Below, in pieces: positions 56,163 through 64,000 of a stretch of DNA of 64,000 bases. Source of the stretch: Brucella sp. BE17 (lineage in GTDB: Bacteria; Pseudomonadota; Alphaproteobacteria; Rhizobiales; Rhizobiaceae); contig NZ_CP154467.1 in NCBI RefSeq assembly GCF_039545455.1, positions 1,550,001-1,614,000 of the forward strand, given 5' to 3'. Numbering within the stretch: the first letter of the stretch is position 1; each line of letters starts with the position of its first letter. The position numbers were made by a program, and so were the translations under genes. The notes below the pieces were generated by a model that saw only the letters and a program-made list of their open reading frames with translations, had not been told where the DNA came from and made no database searches.

Positions 56163-57194
56163 ATGGCGCTCGCCCGTAACCGCCGCCCGCAAAGACATAT
56201 CGATTACTGGCCAGGCTTCGTCGATGCGTTGACGACGCTACTTCTGGCCATCATGTTTCTGCTCACCGTCTTTGTGCTGGGACAGTTTTTATTGAGCCGC
56301 GACGTCAGCGACAAGGACAGCGTTCTGGCGCGCCTTAACAGCCAGATACAGGAACTCACGCAACTGCTTTCGCTCGAACAGGGCAATGCACAGGACTTGC
56401 AGGATACCATCGCCAATCTGCAAGCCTCGCTGTCGAGCGCTGAAAGCGAACGCTCCCGTCTGCAGTCTCTGCTGAATGAAGGAAGCGGTGCGGGCGCCGC
56501 CGCCGAGCAACGCGCCGGTGAATTATCCGACAGCCTTGACGCGGAAAAGCAGGTCAGTGCGCGGGCGCTCAATCAGGTGGAATTGCTTAACCAGCAGCTT
56601 TCAGCCCTTCGTCGCCAGATCGCAGCATTGGAAGATGCGCTCAATGCATCAGAAAGCCGTGATCGCGAATCAAGTGCCAAAATCGCCGATCTCGGCAAGC
56701 GCCTCAACGTGGCACTCGCGCAGCGCGTGCAGGAATTGAACCTTTATCGCTCTGATTTTTTTGGACGTCTGCGCGAAATTTTGTCTGATAAGGAAAATAT
56801 CCGCATCGTCGGGGACCGTTTCGTCTTCCAGTCGGAAGTGCTGTTTCCAACCGGATCGTCAGACATCAATCCGGCTGGCGAGATGGAAATGAAAAAGCTT
56901 GCCGATGCTATCATCGAGCTGAACAGCGAAATCCCCGATGAGATCAACTGGGTTCTGCGCGTGGACGGGCATACCGACAATGTGCCGCTGGCGGGCACCG
57001 GACGGTTTCGCGACAATTGGGAATTATCCTCGGCGCGTGCTGTCTCGGTCGTGAAATTCCTTGTCGCCAATAATGTCCCCGCCAATCGCCTTGTGGCGGC
57101 TGGTTTCGGCGAATATCAGCCGCTCGACACAGAAAACACGACCGATGCCCGGGCCCGAAACCGTCGTATCGAGCTGAAACTGACGGAACGATGA
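56163..57194 (+). CDS. MotB/OmpA-like peptidoglycan-binding partner of the proton-channel protein
   Basis: A 343-residue protein with one N-terminal membrane helix (about 18-38) carrying Asp21 in DYWPGFVDALTTLLLAIMFL. The aspartate aligns with the proton-binding Asp of MotB, TolR and ExbD. A long coiled coil (about 45-185) follows, with heptads such as LNSQIQELTQLLSLEQ. The C-terminal OmpA domain contains FQSEVLFPTGSSDINPAGEM, RVDGHTDNVPLAGTGRF and NRRIELKLTE for peptidoglycan binding. The ATG lies 2 bases after the stop of the channel gene. The pair resembles a Mot-type stator with an extended spacer. Its function has not been assigned to my knowledge. Confidence 0.88.
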   Translation: MALARNRRPQRHIDYWPGFVDALTTLLLAIMFLLTVFVLGQFLLSRDVSDKDSVLARLNSQIQELTQLLSLEQGNAQDLQDTIANLQASLSSAESERSRLQSLLNEGSGAGAAAEQRAGELSDSLDAEKQVSARALNQVELLNQQLSALRRQIAALEDALNASESRDRESSAKIADLGKRLNVALAQRVQELNLYRSDFFGRLREILSDKENIRIVGDRFVFQSEVLFPTGSSDINPAGEMEMKKLADAIIELNSEIPDEINWVLRVDGHTDNVPLAGTGRFRDNWELSSARAVSVVKFLVANNVPANRLVAAGFGEYQPLDTENTTDARARNRRIELKLTER

Positions 57195-57214
57195 TAGGCG
57201 CAAAAAGCGGGCTT

Positions 57215-57317
57215 ATACCAAAGCGTTAAGATGCTAACGCATCACGCTTTGAAAATGCTCAATCACCACAATGGCTTAACCAAAGTTCGATGAGCCATTC
57301 TCACCGAGCTTTGGTAT
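57215..57317. repeat. Structured palindromic element between convergent genes
   Basis: Outer arms ATACCAAAGC and GCTTTGGTAT (57215-57224 and 57308-57317) are perfect inverted repeats. Inside are AAGCGT / ACGCTT, GATGC / GCATC and ATGGCT / AGCCAT pairs. It lies between the OmpA-like gene and the ABC exporter stop. It may be a transcription-stopping hairpin or a repeat-family member. Confidence 0.65.
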
Positions 57318-59125
57318 TACACACCCGTTTCAAACTGCAATTTCGCAAGTCTGGCATAAATGCCGCCGCGTTCGACAAGGCTCTGATGCGTGCCTTCTTC
57401 AACGATGCGGCCCTGATCGAGCACCAGAATGCGGTCGGCTTTGAGAACCGTTGCCAGGCGATGCGCGACCACCAGTGTCGTGCGTTCCTGCATCAAGCCG
57501 TCGAGCGCTTTCTGCACCAGCATTTCACTTTCCGCATCGAGCGCCGAGGTCGCTTCATCGAGCAGCAATACCGGCGCTTCACGCAGGATTGCGCGGGCAA
57601 TGGCAATACGCTGACGCTGCCCGCCGGAAAGCGTCACACCGCGCTCGCCGACTTCAGTATCGTAGCCATCGCCAAGCGCCATGATGAAATCATGCGCAAG
57701 GGCGGCCTTTGCTGCGGCTTCGATCTCGGTATCGCTTGCACCGGGCCTGCCAAAGGCAATATTCTCCCGAATGCTGGTGGCGAAAATCACCACATCCTGC
57801 GGCACCACGGCGATACGCGCACGCACCACTGAGGGATCGGCTTGCGGCAGGGCTACGCCATCCATCATTACCTGACCTGATTGCGGATCGTAATAGCGCA
57901 TGACGAGAGCAAAAACCGTGCTCTTGCCAGCCCCCGACGGGCCGACGATGGCAACCGTTTCACCTGGCTCAACCTTGAAACTCACGCCATTGAGCGATGG
58001 CGCATCGGGACGTGTGGGATAGGAAAAATGTACATCGTCGAAAATGATTTCGCCGCGGGCCGGTTCGGCCAAGGCAACGGGCGAAGCGGGTATGGCGATA
58101 TCTGGTGTCTCGTCCAAAATTTCGGCCAGACGCTCGGTAGCACCGGCTGCTTGCGCGAGTTCGCCACCCACTTCCGACAAGGCACCAAAGGCGCTTGCGG
58201 CAAAGACAGCATAGAGCACGAACTGCCCCAGCGTTCCTGGCGAGATGACGCCGGATAAAACATCGCGTGAGCCGAACCAAAGCACGGCCACGACACTGGA
58301 AAAAATCAGGAAAATCGCAAAAGCCGTGAGAATCGCCCGCGCCTTGATCGAAGCGCGTGCTGCCTCATAGGCATTTTCAACAGCACGGGCAAAACGCCCC
58401 ACCACCATGGCTTCATTGGTGAAAGCCTGCAAGGTGCGCATGGCACCGATCTGCTCGCTGGCATAGGCATTGGCGCGTGCCAGCATATCCTGCGTGCGAC
58501 GCGAGCGCCGGCGTACAGAACGTCCAAAGGCAATCAGCGGCACGACGATCAGTGGGATAGCACCAATCACCAACACCGAGAGTTTCGGGCTTGTGACAAT
58601 CATCATTGCGAGCGCACCAAGGCCCAGAATGCAATTGCGAAGCGCGACAGAAGCGGTTGCGCCGACCACCGATTTGATCTGTGTCGTGTCAGCCGAGAGG
58701 CGCGAGACGATCTCACCGGACTGCGAACGGTCAAAAAATTCAGGCGAAAGCGCTGTCACATGCGTGAACACGGCGTTGCGCAAATCGGCAACCACGCGCT
58801 CGCCCAGCGATATGACGAAGAAATAACGAAGGCCCGAAGCAATCGCCAGCATCAACGCCAGCAGCACCAGCATACCGAAATAATTATTGACGAAGACAGC
58901 ATTGGCGCCGCTAAAGCCATGATCGATCATCCGCCTGAGCGCAACAGGAACAGCAAGGGTGGTCGCGGCTGCCAGAACCAGTGAAAAAAGAGCCCCGATC
59001 ACCAGCCCCTTGTAGCGGGCGACGAAGGGCAACATACGTTTCAAAGGCTGGAGAGAGCGCCGCTTGCGGCCGGAATCTATATTCAATTCTGGATTCATAA
59101 CAATTGGATCATCTCTTACGGCCAT
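57317..59125 (-). CDS. ABC exporter half-transporter (MsbA/LmrA-like)
   Basis: Fused membrane and ATPase domains of about 603 residues, acting as a homodimer to export a lipid, drug or peptide. Six membrane helices lie in residues about 40-320. The ATPase has Walker [12 protein letters not shown], signature [14 protein letters not shown], Walker [16 protein letters not shown] and the H-loop VVAHRLATV. The ATG at 59125 is used; the frame continues to 59194. Regulation is not apparent. It is divergent from rpmE. Substrate cannot be assigned; lipid A is handled by MsbA, which this resembles only in general layout. Confidence 0.92.
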   Translation of the reverse strand: MAVRDDPIVMNPELNIDSGRKRRSLQPLKRMLPFVARYKGLVIGALFSLVLAAATTLAVPVALRRMIDHGFSGANAVFVNNYFGMLVLLALMLAIASGLRYFFVISLGERVVADLRNAVFTHVTALSPEFFDRSQSGEIVSRLSADTTQIKSVVGATASVALRNCILGLGALAMMIVTSPKLSVLVIGAIPLIVVPLIAFGRSVRRRSRRTQDMLARANAYASEQIGAMRTLQAFTNEAMVVGRFARAVENAYEAARASIKARAILTAFAIFLIFSSVVAVLWFGSRDVLSGVISPGTLGQFVLYAVFAASAFGALSEVGGELAQAAGATERLAEILDETPDIAIPASPVALAEPARGEIIFDDVHFSYPTRPDAPSLNGVSFKVEPGETVAIVGPSGAGKSTVFALVMRYYDPQSGQVMMDGVALPQADPSVVRARIAVVPQDVVIFATSIRENIAFGRPGASDTEIEAAAKAALAHDFIMALGDGYDTEVGERGVTLSGGQRQRIAIARAILREAPVLLLDEATSALDAESEMLVQKALDGLMQERTTLVVAHRLATVLKADRILVLDQGRIVEEGTHQSLVERGGIYARLAKLQFETGV

Positions 59126-59296
59126 TCTTGGTATTGTGCCCTTGTTATTGGCGTGCGCCTGATGTATAGGCTCGCCAACCCTTTTGGAAGCCATTGCCTA
59201 TCGGTAATGTGTCTTCATATCTGCCATTGGGCGAAAGTGCCGCAGTTTTGGTGTTCAAATCTGGGCTTTTCTCGCCAGACTTTCAGGATTGAAAAA

Positions 59297-59518
59297 ATGA
59301 AAGCTGATATCCATCCCGACTACCACACCATCAAGGTCGTGATGACCGATGGCACCGAATACATGACCCGTTCGACCTGGGGCAAGGAAGGCGATACGAT
59401 GAACCTCGATATCGATCCGACCACCCATCCGGCCTGGACCGGCGGCTCGCAGACCCTGCTCGATCGCGGCGGTCGCGTTACCAAGTTCAAGAACCGTTTC
59501 GGCAATCTCGGTATCTGA
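59297..59518 (+). CDS. rpmE: Ribosomal protein bL31, cysteine-free form
   Basis: Large-subunit ribosomal protein of 73 residues ([20 protein letters not shown] to [10 protein letters not shown]). It has no cysteines, so it is the zinc-independent form common in alphaproteobacteria. The ATG at 59297 is preferred over the frame to 59153, whose extra residues do not match the family and run antisense to the ABC exporter start. A strong terminator follows at 59541. Confidence 0.96.
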   Translation: MKADIHPDYHTIKVVMTDGTEYMTRSTWGKEGDTMNLDIDPTTHPAWTGGSQTLLDRGGRVTKFKNRFGNLGI

Positions 59519-59540
59519 TATCGGTTGCAGATTTTCAAAA

Positions 59541-59566
59541 AACCCCGCGATCTGCGGGGTTTTTTA
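59541..59566 (+). terminator. Rho-independent terminator of rpmE
   Basis: The stem CCCCGC / GCGGGG around GATCT, followed by a T-run, 24 bases after the rpmE stop. Confidence 0.92.
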
Positions 59567-59589
59567 TTGCCTGCATTTTATGCGCCTAT

Positions 59590-59615
59590 AAAAAATCCCG
59601 GACAAAGCCGGGATT
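59590..59615 (-). terminator. Rho-independent terminator of yebC
   Basis: The stem AATCCCGG / CCGGGATT with an ACAAAG loop has an A-run on its left, which reads as T for leftward transcripts, about 25 bases past the stop at 59640. Confidence 0.85.
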
Positions 59616-59639
59616 CTTCATTCACGTTTTCATGCAAAA

Positions 59640-60386
59640 CTAAGCACTCAGCTTTTCCATAATCTCGTCGCTGACCTCGAAATTGGTATAGACGTTCTGC
59701 ACGTCATCATCATCTTCGAGAACATTGAGAAGCTTGAGAACGGAGCGTGCCTTTTCCTCATCGACTTCAGTGTTGGTCTGCGGCTTCCAGATTGTCTTGA
59801 TCGATTCGGCCTCTCCAAGCGCTACTTCAAGCGCCTTGGACACATCGCCAATATCCTCAAATGTGCAGATTATGACGTGCTCTTCCTCGCCAGACTGCAC
59901 ATCATCTGCCCCGGCTTCAATTGCCGCTTCCATGACCGTGTCGGCATCGCCAACGGAGACTTTGTAAATAATTTCACCGACGCGGTCGAACATGAACGAA
60001 ACCGATCCGGTTTCACCCAGAGCACCACCAGCCTTGGTAAAGGCTGCGCGGACATTGGACGCCGTGCGGTTACGGTTGTCGGTCAAGGCTTCGACGATAA
60101 CCGAAACACCACCCGGGCCGCGGCCCTCATAGCGCACTTCATCATAGTTTTCGCCGTCATTGCCAGCAGCCTTTTTAATGGCGCGTTCGATATTATCTTT
60201 TGGCATCGACTGTGCCTTGGCATTCTGGATCGCCAAACGCAGACGTGGATTCATGGTCGGGTCAGGCATGCCCTGCTTGGCAGCGACCGTAATTTCACGC
60301 CCGAGCTTGGAAAACATTTTCGACCGCACGGCGTCCTGACGACCCTTGCGGTGCATGATATTTTTAAACTGTGAATGGCCAGCCAT
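59640..60386 (-). CDS. yebC: YebC/PmpR-family protein
   Basis: Conserved 248-residue protein of the YebC family, proposed as a DNA-binding regulator or as a translation factor relieving ribosome pausing. It starts with the invariant [20 protein letters not shown] and contains [15 protein letters not shown], then [20 protein letters not shown] and the [20 protein letters not shown] segment. An acidic patch near the C-terminus ([20 protein letters not shown]) is typical. Its classical neighbours ruvC-ruvA-ruvB are 11 kb downstream on the same strand. A terminator follows directly. Confidence 0.95.
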   Translation of the reverse strand: MAGHSQFKNIMHRKGRQDAVRSKMFSKLGREITVAAKQGMPDPTMNPRLRLAIQNAKAQSMPKDNIERAIKKAAGNDGENYDEVRYEGRGPGGVSVIVEALTDNRNRTASNVRAAFTKAGGALGETGSVSFMFDRVGEIIYKVSVGDADTVMEAAIEAGADDVQSGEEEHVIICTFEDIGDVSKALEVALGEAESIKTIWKPQTNTEVDEEKARSVLKLLNVLEDDDDVQNVYTNFEVSDEIMEKLSA

Positions 60387-60695
60387 GGCACCCCTGCTCT
60401 TTTCTAATTACCGCATCAGTTCAATAGTTTAGAGCGACCGTGTACTGCGTCCGGAAGGACGCTCGGCGCTCTAAGATGCACGGAGGAAGCGTCAAGCATG
60501 AAACCAGGTGCAGGCAAATGAAGGCCGTCTTCGGGCTACGATGCTGCCCATGCTGACGGGCTTTCCGTGCTGAATGGCGGCGTTATAAGGAATTGAGCCC
60601 CTTTCGTCCAGCAAAAGCGCATTATTCGGCGCGCACCTCATCAATAAATGCAATATTGCTCGACGCTTCACGCAAAGCAGCTTATCGATCGGATC
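60387..60695. promoter_or_regulatory. Divergent region between yebC and bioR with a nested hairpin
   Basis: About 310 bases. At 60430-60475 outer arms TTAGAGCG / CGCTCTAA enclose GCGTCC / GGACGC around a GGAA loop. This looks like an intergenic repeat of Brucella-type genomes. No TTAT-N2-ATAA BioR box was found here. Confidence 0.55.
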
Positions 60696-61397
60696 ATGAC
60701 CCAGCACGCACCAAAACCCGCACATGAACCCTCAAAGGCTCCCAATGAGACCATTGCGGCCCGTATCAGCCGGGTTCTTGCCGACCGTATCATTGCCGGC
60801 GAGATCGAGCCGGGAATCAAGCTTCGGCAGGATCATATCGCCGAGGAATTCCAGACCAGCCATGTGCCGGTGCGCGAGGCTTTCCGTCGACTGGAGGCGC
60901 AGGGTCTTGCCGTTTCCGAACCTCGGCGGGGTGTGCGGGTTGCATCTTTTGATATTGCAGAAATTCGCGAAGTGGCGGAAATGCGCGCCGCACTCGAGGT
61001 GCTCGCCTTGCGACACGCGGTCCCCAATATCTCCAGCGCCACGCTGTTGGCTGCCGAACAGGCAACGCTGGACGGCGATAAATCGCACGATGTCAGAAGC
61101 TGGGAGGATGCTAACCGGCGCTTTCATCGCATCATTCTCGAACCCTGCCATATGCCACGCCTTCTTGCGGCAATCGATGACCTTCACGCGGCAAGCGCAC
61201 GCTTTTTATTTGCGACGTGGCGCTCGGAATGGGAAGCGCGAACAGACCATGATCATCGTGCCATTATAGAGGCCTTGCGCCAGAACGATGTCGAACGCGC
61301 TGCCGCCACCCTTTCGGGCCATGTGCAATGGATCGGGCGACGCCCTGTCAAAACGGCTTCTGGCAAAGTCCGCGATTCATTTGCCATTATTGGTTAA
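60696..61397 (+). CDS. bioR: BioR-type GntR-family regulator
   Basis: Winged-helix repressor of the GntR/FCD group, 233 residues. The DNA-binding part reads ISRVLADRIIAGEIEPGIKL and FQTSHVPVREAFRRLEAQGL. An FCD-type helical effector domain follows (EIREVAEMRAALEVLALRHA and MRRFHRIILEPCHMPRLL-like residues). Identification as BioR, the alphaproteobacterial biotin regulator, rests on the adjacent bioY and on two TTAT-N2-ATAA boxes placed between the two genes. An earlier start at 60648 is possible. BioR lies beside genes it controls in many Rhizobiales. Confidence 0.9.
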   Translation: MTQHAPKPAHEPSKAPNETIAARISRVLADRIIAGEIEPGIKLRQDHIAEEFQTSHVPVREAFRRLEAQGLAVSEPRRGVRVASFDIAEIREVAEMRAALEVLALRHAVPNISSATLLAAEQATLDGDKSHDVRSWEDANRRFHRIILEPCHMPRLLAAIDDLHAASARFLFATWRSEWEARTDHDHRAIIEALRQNDVERAAATLSGHVQWIGRRPVKTASGKVRDSFAIIG

Positions 61398-61400
61398 ATT

Positions 61401-61410
61401 TTATAGATAA
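61401..61410. promoter_or_regulatory. BioR box 1
   Basis: TTATAGATAA, 4 bases after the bioR stop and 74 bases before bioY, matches the TTAT-N2-ATAA BioR consensus. Confidence 0.8.
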
Positions 61411-61422
61411 TTATTGCTAATA

Positions 61423-61451
61423 TTGGACAACTCAGCAAGATAGACTACATC
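61423..61451 (+). promoter_or_regulatory. Possible bioY promoter
   Basis: TTGGAC and TACATC are separated by 17 bases. The two BioR boxes flank this element, so repressor bound at either could block it. Confidence 0.4.
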
Positions 61452-61461
61452 GAATCGAATT

Positions 61462-61471
61462 TTATCTATAA
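61462..61471. promoter_or_regulatory. BioR box 2
   Basis: TTATCTATAA, 61 bases from box 1 and just before the bioY ribosome site, matches the TTAT-N2-ATAA BioR consensus. Confidence 0.85.
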
Positions 61472-61483
61472 TTTGGAGTCGTC

Positions 61484-62059
61484 ATGTCTAGCTTGGCTCA
61501 ACCGCGCACAACTTTCAGCCCGCTTCAACTTGAAAGCCGCTCACTTGCAATCCGTCTAACCGCGGTTGCCTTGGGAATCTTACTGCTCGCCATATCTTCC
61601 CAGATCACGGTTCCGATGATTCCGGTTCCGATCACATTGCAAACCCTTGTAGTACCACTGATCGGCGCGCTCTATGGCTGGCGTCTGGGAACGGCTACCG
61701 TGCTGGCCTGGCTGGGCGAAGCCATGCTCGGCCTTCCGGTCCTGGCAGGCGGCATGGGGGGTATTCACCATTTTGCAGGACCAACCGCAGGCTATCTGGC
61801 AGCTTTTCCAATCATTGCAGCACTGACCGGCTATCTCGCCGAGCGCGGCTGGAACGGACGAAATGTAGCTCTTGCCTTCGTGTCGTTCCTTGCCGCCAAT
61901 CTTCTCTGCCTGGCCCTTGGCGCCCTCTGGCTTTCGAGCAGCATCGGCATTGAAAAAGCCGTCGCTTTTGGTGTCGTACCATTTATTATTGGCGCTTTCA
62001 TCAAATCGGCTCTGGGAGCGGCGATCCTCAAAGCCACAACGCGCACACTCAAAGCATAA
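61484..62059 (+). CDS. bioY: Biotin transporter BioY
   Basis: Substrate-binding membrane component (S component) of biotin uptake, 191 residues with six helices. Typical segments are SSQITVPMIPVPITLQTLVV, PVLAGGMGGIHHFAGPTAGY and FLAANLLCLALGALWLSSSI. No BioM or BioN genes are adjacent, so it is a solitary BioY, a form shown to work alone in some bacteria. Biotin-responsive control by BioR through two boxes is very likely. It is followed 9 bases later by the DUF1284 gene. Confidence 0.95.
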   Translation: MSSLAQPRTTFSPLQLESRSLAIRLTAVALGILLLAISSQITVPMIPVPITLQTLVVPLIGALYGWRLGTATVLAWLGEAMLGLPVLAGGMGGIHHFAGPTAGYLAAFPIIAALTGYLAERGWNGRNVALAFVSFLAANLLCLALGALWLSSSIGIEKAVAFGVVPFIIGAFIKSALGAAILKATTRTLKA

Positions 62060-62068
62060 CGTTCCTTT

Positions 62069-62509
62069 ATGACGATACGCCTGCGGGGCCATCATCTTCT
62101 TTGCATGCTGACTTATGTCGGCAAGGGCTACAGTCCGGCTTTCGTGGAAAATTATGACACGATTGCCGACCGCCTCAGCAAGGGGGAAGACATTCTGCTC
62201 ATCGATGGCCCTGATGACATTTGTGCGCCCCTGATTTGCGGGGGCGTCTGCCATTGCCATAATGAAAGCGTCTTAGGGCGTGACCGGCTGGCAATCGAAG
62301 ATATAAGCCAGCTTGTGGGGCAACGGCTTCTGCCACAACAACCCTTTATGCTGGATGCAAAACGTCTTGCATCTATGCGCGATGCATTTGCCGATGGTTC
62401 ATTGCGCAGGGCTTGTGTCGACTGCGAATGGCACGATCTGTGTACCAGGATCGCCATTACCGACAATTTCAACACTGTGAAAGTAACAAGGCCGCCCGTC
62501 TCAACGTGA
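62069..62509 (+). CDS. DUF1284 cysteine-rich protein
   Basis: Soluble 146-residue protein that starts 9 bases after bioY and so belongs to the BioR-controlled transcript. The N-terminus TIRLRGHHLLCMLTYVGKGY carries a His-His-x2-Cys group. Further clusters are CAPLICGGVCHCHNE and a C-terminal CVDCEWHDLC. Such His/Cys spacing suggests a metal or iron-sulphur site. DUF1284 has no assigned function. Coupling to biotin uptake makes a role in biotin handling, or as an accessory to the iron-sulphur enzyme BioB, conceivable but unproven. Confidence 0.88.
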   Translation: MTIRLRGHHLLCMLTYVGKGYSPAFVENYDTIADRLSKGEDILLIDGPDDICAPLICGGVCHCHNESVLGRDRLAIEDISQLVGQRLLPQQPFMLDAKRLASMRDAFADGSLRRACVDCEWHDLCTRIAITDNFNTVKVTRPPVST

Positions 62510-62532
62510 GAGGGCGACCCATTTTACACCGG

Positions 62533-63276
62533 TTATTGATCGGTCCGTTTTCGTCGCGCCAACATATTAAGCGCTTCGACCAACGCCGAGAACCCCATGG
62601 CTGCGTAGATATAGCCCTTGGGCACATGATAGCCGAAGCCATCGGCGATCAGCGTCATGCCGATCATCAGCAGGAAGCCGAGCGCAAGCATGACGATGGT
62701 CGGATTTGCGGCAATAAAGCGCGATAGCGGATCGGCTGCCAGCAACATCACGGTAACAGCAGACACGACCGCAATCACCATGATGGCGATCTCATCGGTC
62801 ATACCGACAGCGGTGATGATGGAATCCACCGAGAAAACCAGATCGAGAATAAGGATCTGGACAATAGCAGTTCCCATCGTAAGCTGGACCACCTTGCCGC
62901 CAATGTTTTCCTTGCTGTCATGCGGATCGACGGTGTGATGGATTTCCTTCGTCGCCTTCCAGACCAGAAACAGTCCGCCTGCAATCAGAATAATGTCGCG
63001 CCATGAGAAACCGTTACCGAAAATCTTGATAACCGGCTCGGTCAGTTGTACGATGATGGAAATGGTGAAGAGAAGCGCCAGACGCAGGATGAGCGCCGCA
63101 CCAATACCAATTCGGCGCGCTTTCGATTGCAGATGCGGCGGCAGCTTGTTGGTGAGGATGGAGATGAAGATCAGATTGTCGATACCCAGCACGATTTCCA
63201 TCGTCACCAGTGTAATCAGCGCGGCCCAGCCAGCCGGGCTCGAGAGGAATGCCAGATGCTCGGCAAAAAACTCCAT
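62533..63276 (-). CDS. TerC-family integral membrane protein
   Basis: Seven-helix inner-membrane protein of 247 residues. The family signature is [20 protein letters not shown] near residue 25, with the metal-binding acidic residues. [20 protein letters not shown] carries the second conserved aspartate pair. TerC proteins are linked to manganese or calcium export to metalate exoenzymes and to tellurite resistance. No partner gene is present. It is convergent with the DUF1284 gene and faces the ymdB-like gene from the same strand about 80 bases downstream of it. Confidence 0.92.
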   Translation of the reverse strand: MEFFAEHLAFLSSPAGWAALITLVTMEIVLGIDNLIFISILTNKLPPHLQSKARRIGIGAALILRLALLFTISIIVQLTEPVIKIFGNGFSWRDIILIAGGLFLVWKATKEIHHTVDPHDSKENIGGKVVQLTMGTAIVQILILDLVFSVDSIITAVGMTDEIAIMVIAVVSAVTVMLLAADPLSRFIAANPTIVMLALGFLLMIGMTLIADGFGYHVPKGYIYAAMGFSALVEALNMLARRKRTDQ

Positions 63277-63355
63277 GAAGACCTATCCTTTGTGAAACAT
63301 GTCGCAAGAAGATAGGAACTCGAAATGGCCGTTCAACTCCTCGTGAAGAGAAAAA

Positions 63356-64000
63356 TCACGCCCAGAAGTCAGGGAGGGTTTCCTCAAGCCGCGGACCGAT
63401 GCGCAAAGGGGCTACTTTTTCAGCGAGGCCTGTACGGTCGGAAATTTCGATACATACACCGCAAATCGTGGCTTTTCCGCTGGCTGCTTCAAAACGGCCC
63501 TTGGGCACTTTGGACAAAAAGCGATTGAGCGGTTCTTCCTTGTCCATGCCGAGAGACGAATCATAATCGCCGCACATACCTGCATCCGACATATAGGCGG
63601 TGCCATTGCGCAAAATCTGGCAATCGGCGGTCGGCACATGCGTGTGGGTGCCGACAACGGCGCTGGCGCGACCATCGACAAAATGGCCGAAACATTGTTT
63701 TTCGCTGGTGGCTTCGGCATGAAAATCGAAGAATACGGCATCCGCCTGCTCACCAAGCGGACAGGCTTCAAGAATTTTTTCGGCAGCGATAAACGGGTCA
63801 TCGAGATCGGGATGCATGAAAACGCGGCCCATCACGTTGGAAACCAGCACGCGCGCGCCGTTCTTTGCGATATAAAGCCCCTCGCCTTTACCAGCAGTGC
63901 CTTTGGGGAAATTTGCAGGCCGTAAAAAACGGTCTTCGCGTTTGGAGAAATCCAGCGCCTCGCGCTGATCCCAGACATGGTTTCCGGTCGTCACCACATC
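63356..64000 (-). CDS. YmdB-like metallophosphoesterase (5' end outside window)
   Basis: C-terminal part of a TIGR00282/YmdB-type calcineurin-like phosphoesterase, which hydrolyses 2',3'- or 3',5'-cyclic nucleotides. Visible active-site segments are VTTGNHVWDQREALDF, FFDFHAEATSEKQCFGHFVD and VVGTHTHVPTADCQIL, all diagnostic, with MSDAGMCGDYDSSLGM. The C-terminus ends at 63356. The frame stays open past base 64000, so the first metal ligands (the DxVG motif) are missing. About 214 of some 270 residues are present. Confidence 0.93.
   Translation of the reverse strand, partial: DVVTTGNHVWDQREALDFSKREDRFLRPANFPKGTAGKGEGLYIAKNGARVLVSNVMGRVFMHPDLDDPFIAAEKILEACPLGEQADAVFFDFHAEATSEKQCFGHFVDGRASAVVGTHTHVPTADCQILRNGTAYMSDAGMCGDYDSSLGMDKEEPLNRFLSKVPKGRFEAASGKATICGVCIEISDRTGLAEKVAPLRIGPRLEETLPDFWA

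Noticed and set aside
55123..57194. Zorya anti-phage system
   Set aside because: The pair resembles ZorA-ZorB in general layout, but no ZorC, ZorD or ZorE gene follows; the next genes are an ABC exporter and rpmE.
1..64000. CRISPR array, prophage or insertion sequence
   Set aside because: No regularly spaced direct repeats, no transposase, integrase or phage structural genes were seen in any frame.

Overview
The window reads as chromosomal DNA of an alphaproteobacterium of the order Rhizobiales, most like the Brucella/Ochrobactrum group. The evidence is a complete PhyR-NepR-EcfG stress locus with HWE/HisKA_2 kinases, a BioR-type GntR regulator with TTAT-N2-ATAA boxes before bioY, a candidate serC leader, an RcdA (DUF1465) protein, a cysteine-free L31, and short rhizobial intergenic palindromes. 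The assignment is inferred from the sequence alone. No rRNA, phage, insertion sequence or CRISPR array was seen.

Layout. 1-4693 (minus): a peptide-type ABC importer (binding protein, two permeases, double ATPase), divergent from an MFS exporter (4868-6268). 6411-8690: tRNA-Gly(GCC), cytochrome b561, a DUF6356-like protein, an Lrp/AsnC regulator and dut. 8998-12185: a MacAB-type efflux pair. 12243-14625 (minus): exbB-exbD-tonB. 14891-16002: three small membrane or membrane-associated proteins. 16103-21121: the general stress response locus, with sensor kinases on both sides of nepR-ecfG and phyR and a DUF1328 micro-protein behind a clear EcfG-type promoter. 21154-24675: a Fur-family regulator, tRNA-Glu(CTC), a small membrane protein, rluD and rpoH. 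24732-26328 (minus): pseudoazurin-nirK, a two-gene nitrite-reduction module.

26786-34177 (minus): an unknown membrane protein, purA, a GNAT acetyltransferase, serA, serC and an outer-membrane beta-barrel protein. 34352-48820 (minus): a long housekeeping block, read in transcription order as ruvC-ruvA-ruvB-ybgC-tolQ-tolR-tolA-tolB-pal-cpoB-tilS-ftsH-glmM. It covers Holliday-junction processing, outer-membrane constriction and integrity, tRNA-Ile lysidine, membrane proteolysis and amino-sugar synthesis. 48924-51126 (minus): rcdA and opgC. 51518-57194 (plus): a divergent ThiE-like protein with a Sel1-repeat protein, efp, suhB, and an uncharacterised MotA/TolQ-like plus OmpA/MotB-like pair. 57317-64000: an ABC exporter, rpmE, yebC, bioR-bioY-DUF1284, terC and the start-truncated ymdB-like phosphoesterase.

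The main themes are cell-envelope energisation and environmental sensing. Three separate proton-channel families (ExbBD-TonB, TolQRA-Pal and the MotA/OmpA-like pair) lie within 45 kb. The less ordinary parts are that third motor-like pair, the GSR-linked DUF1328 gene, the class II NirK-pseudoazurin pair, the bioY-DUF1284 pair, a possible small RNA or micro-peptide gene between two terminators near 49.8 kb, and several structured intergenic repeats.
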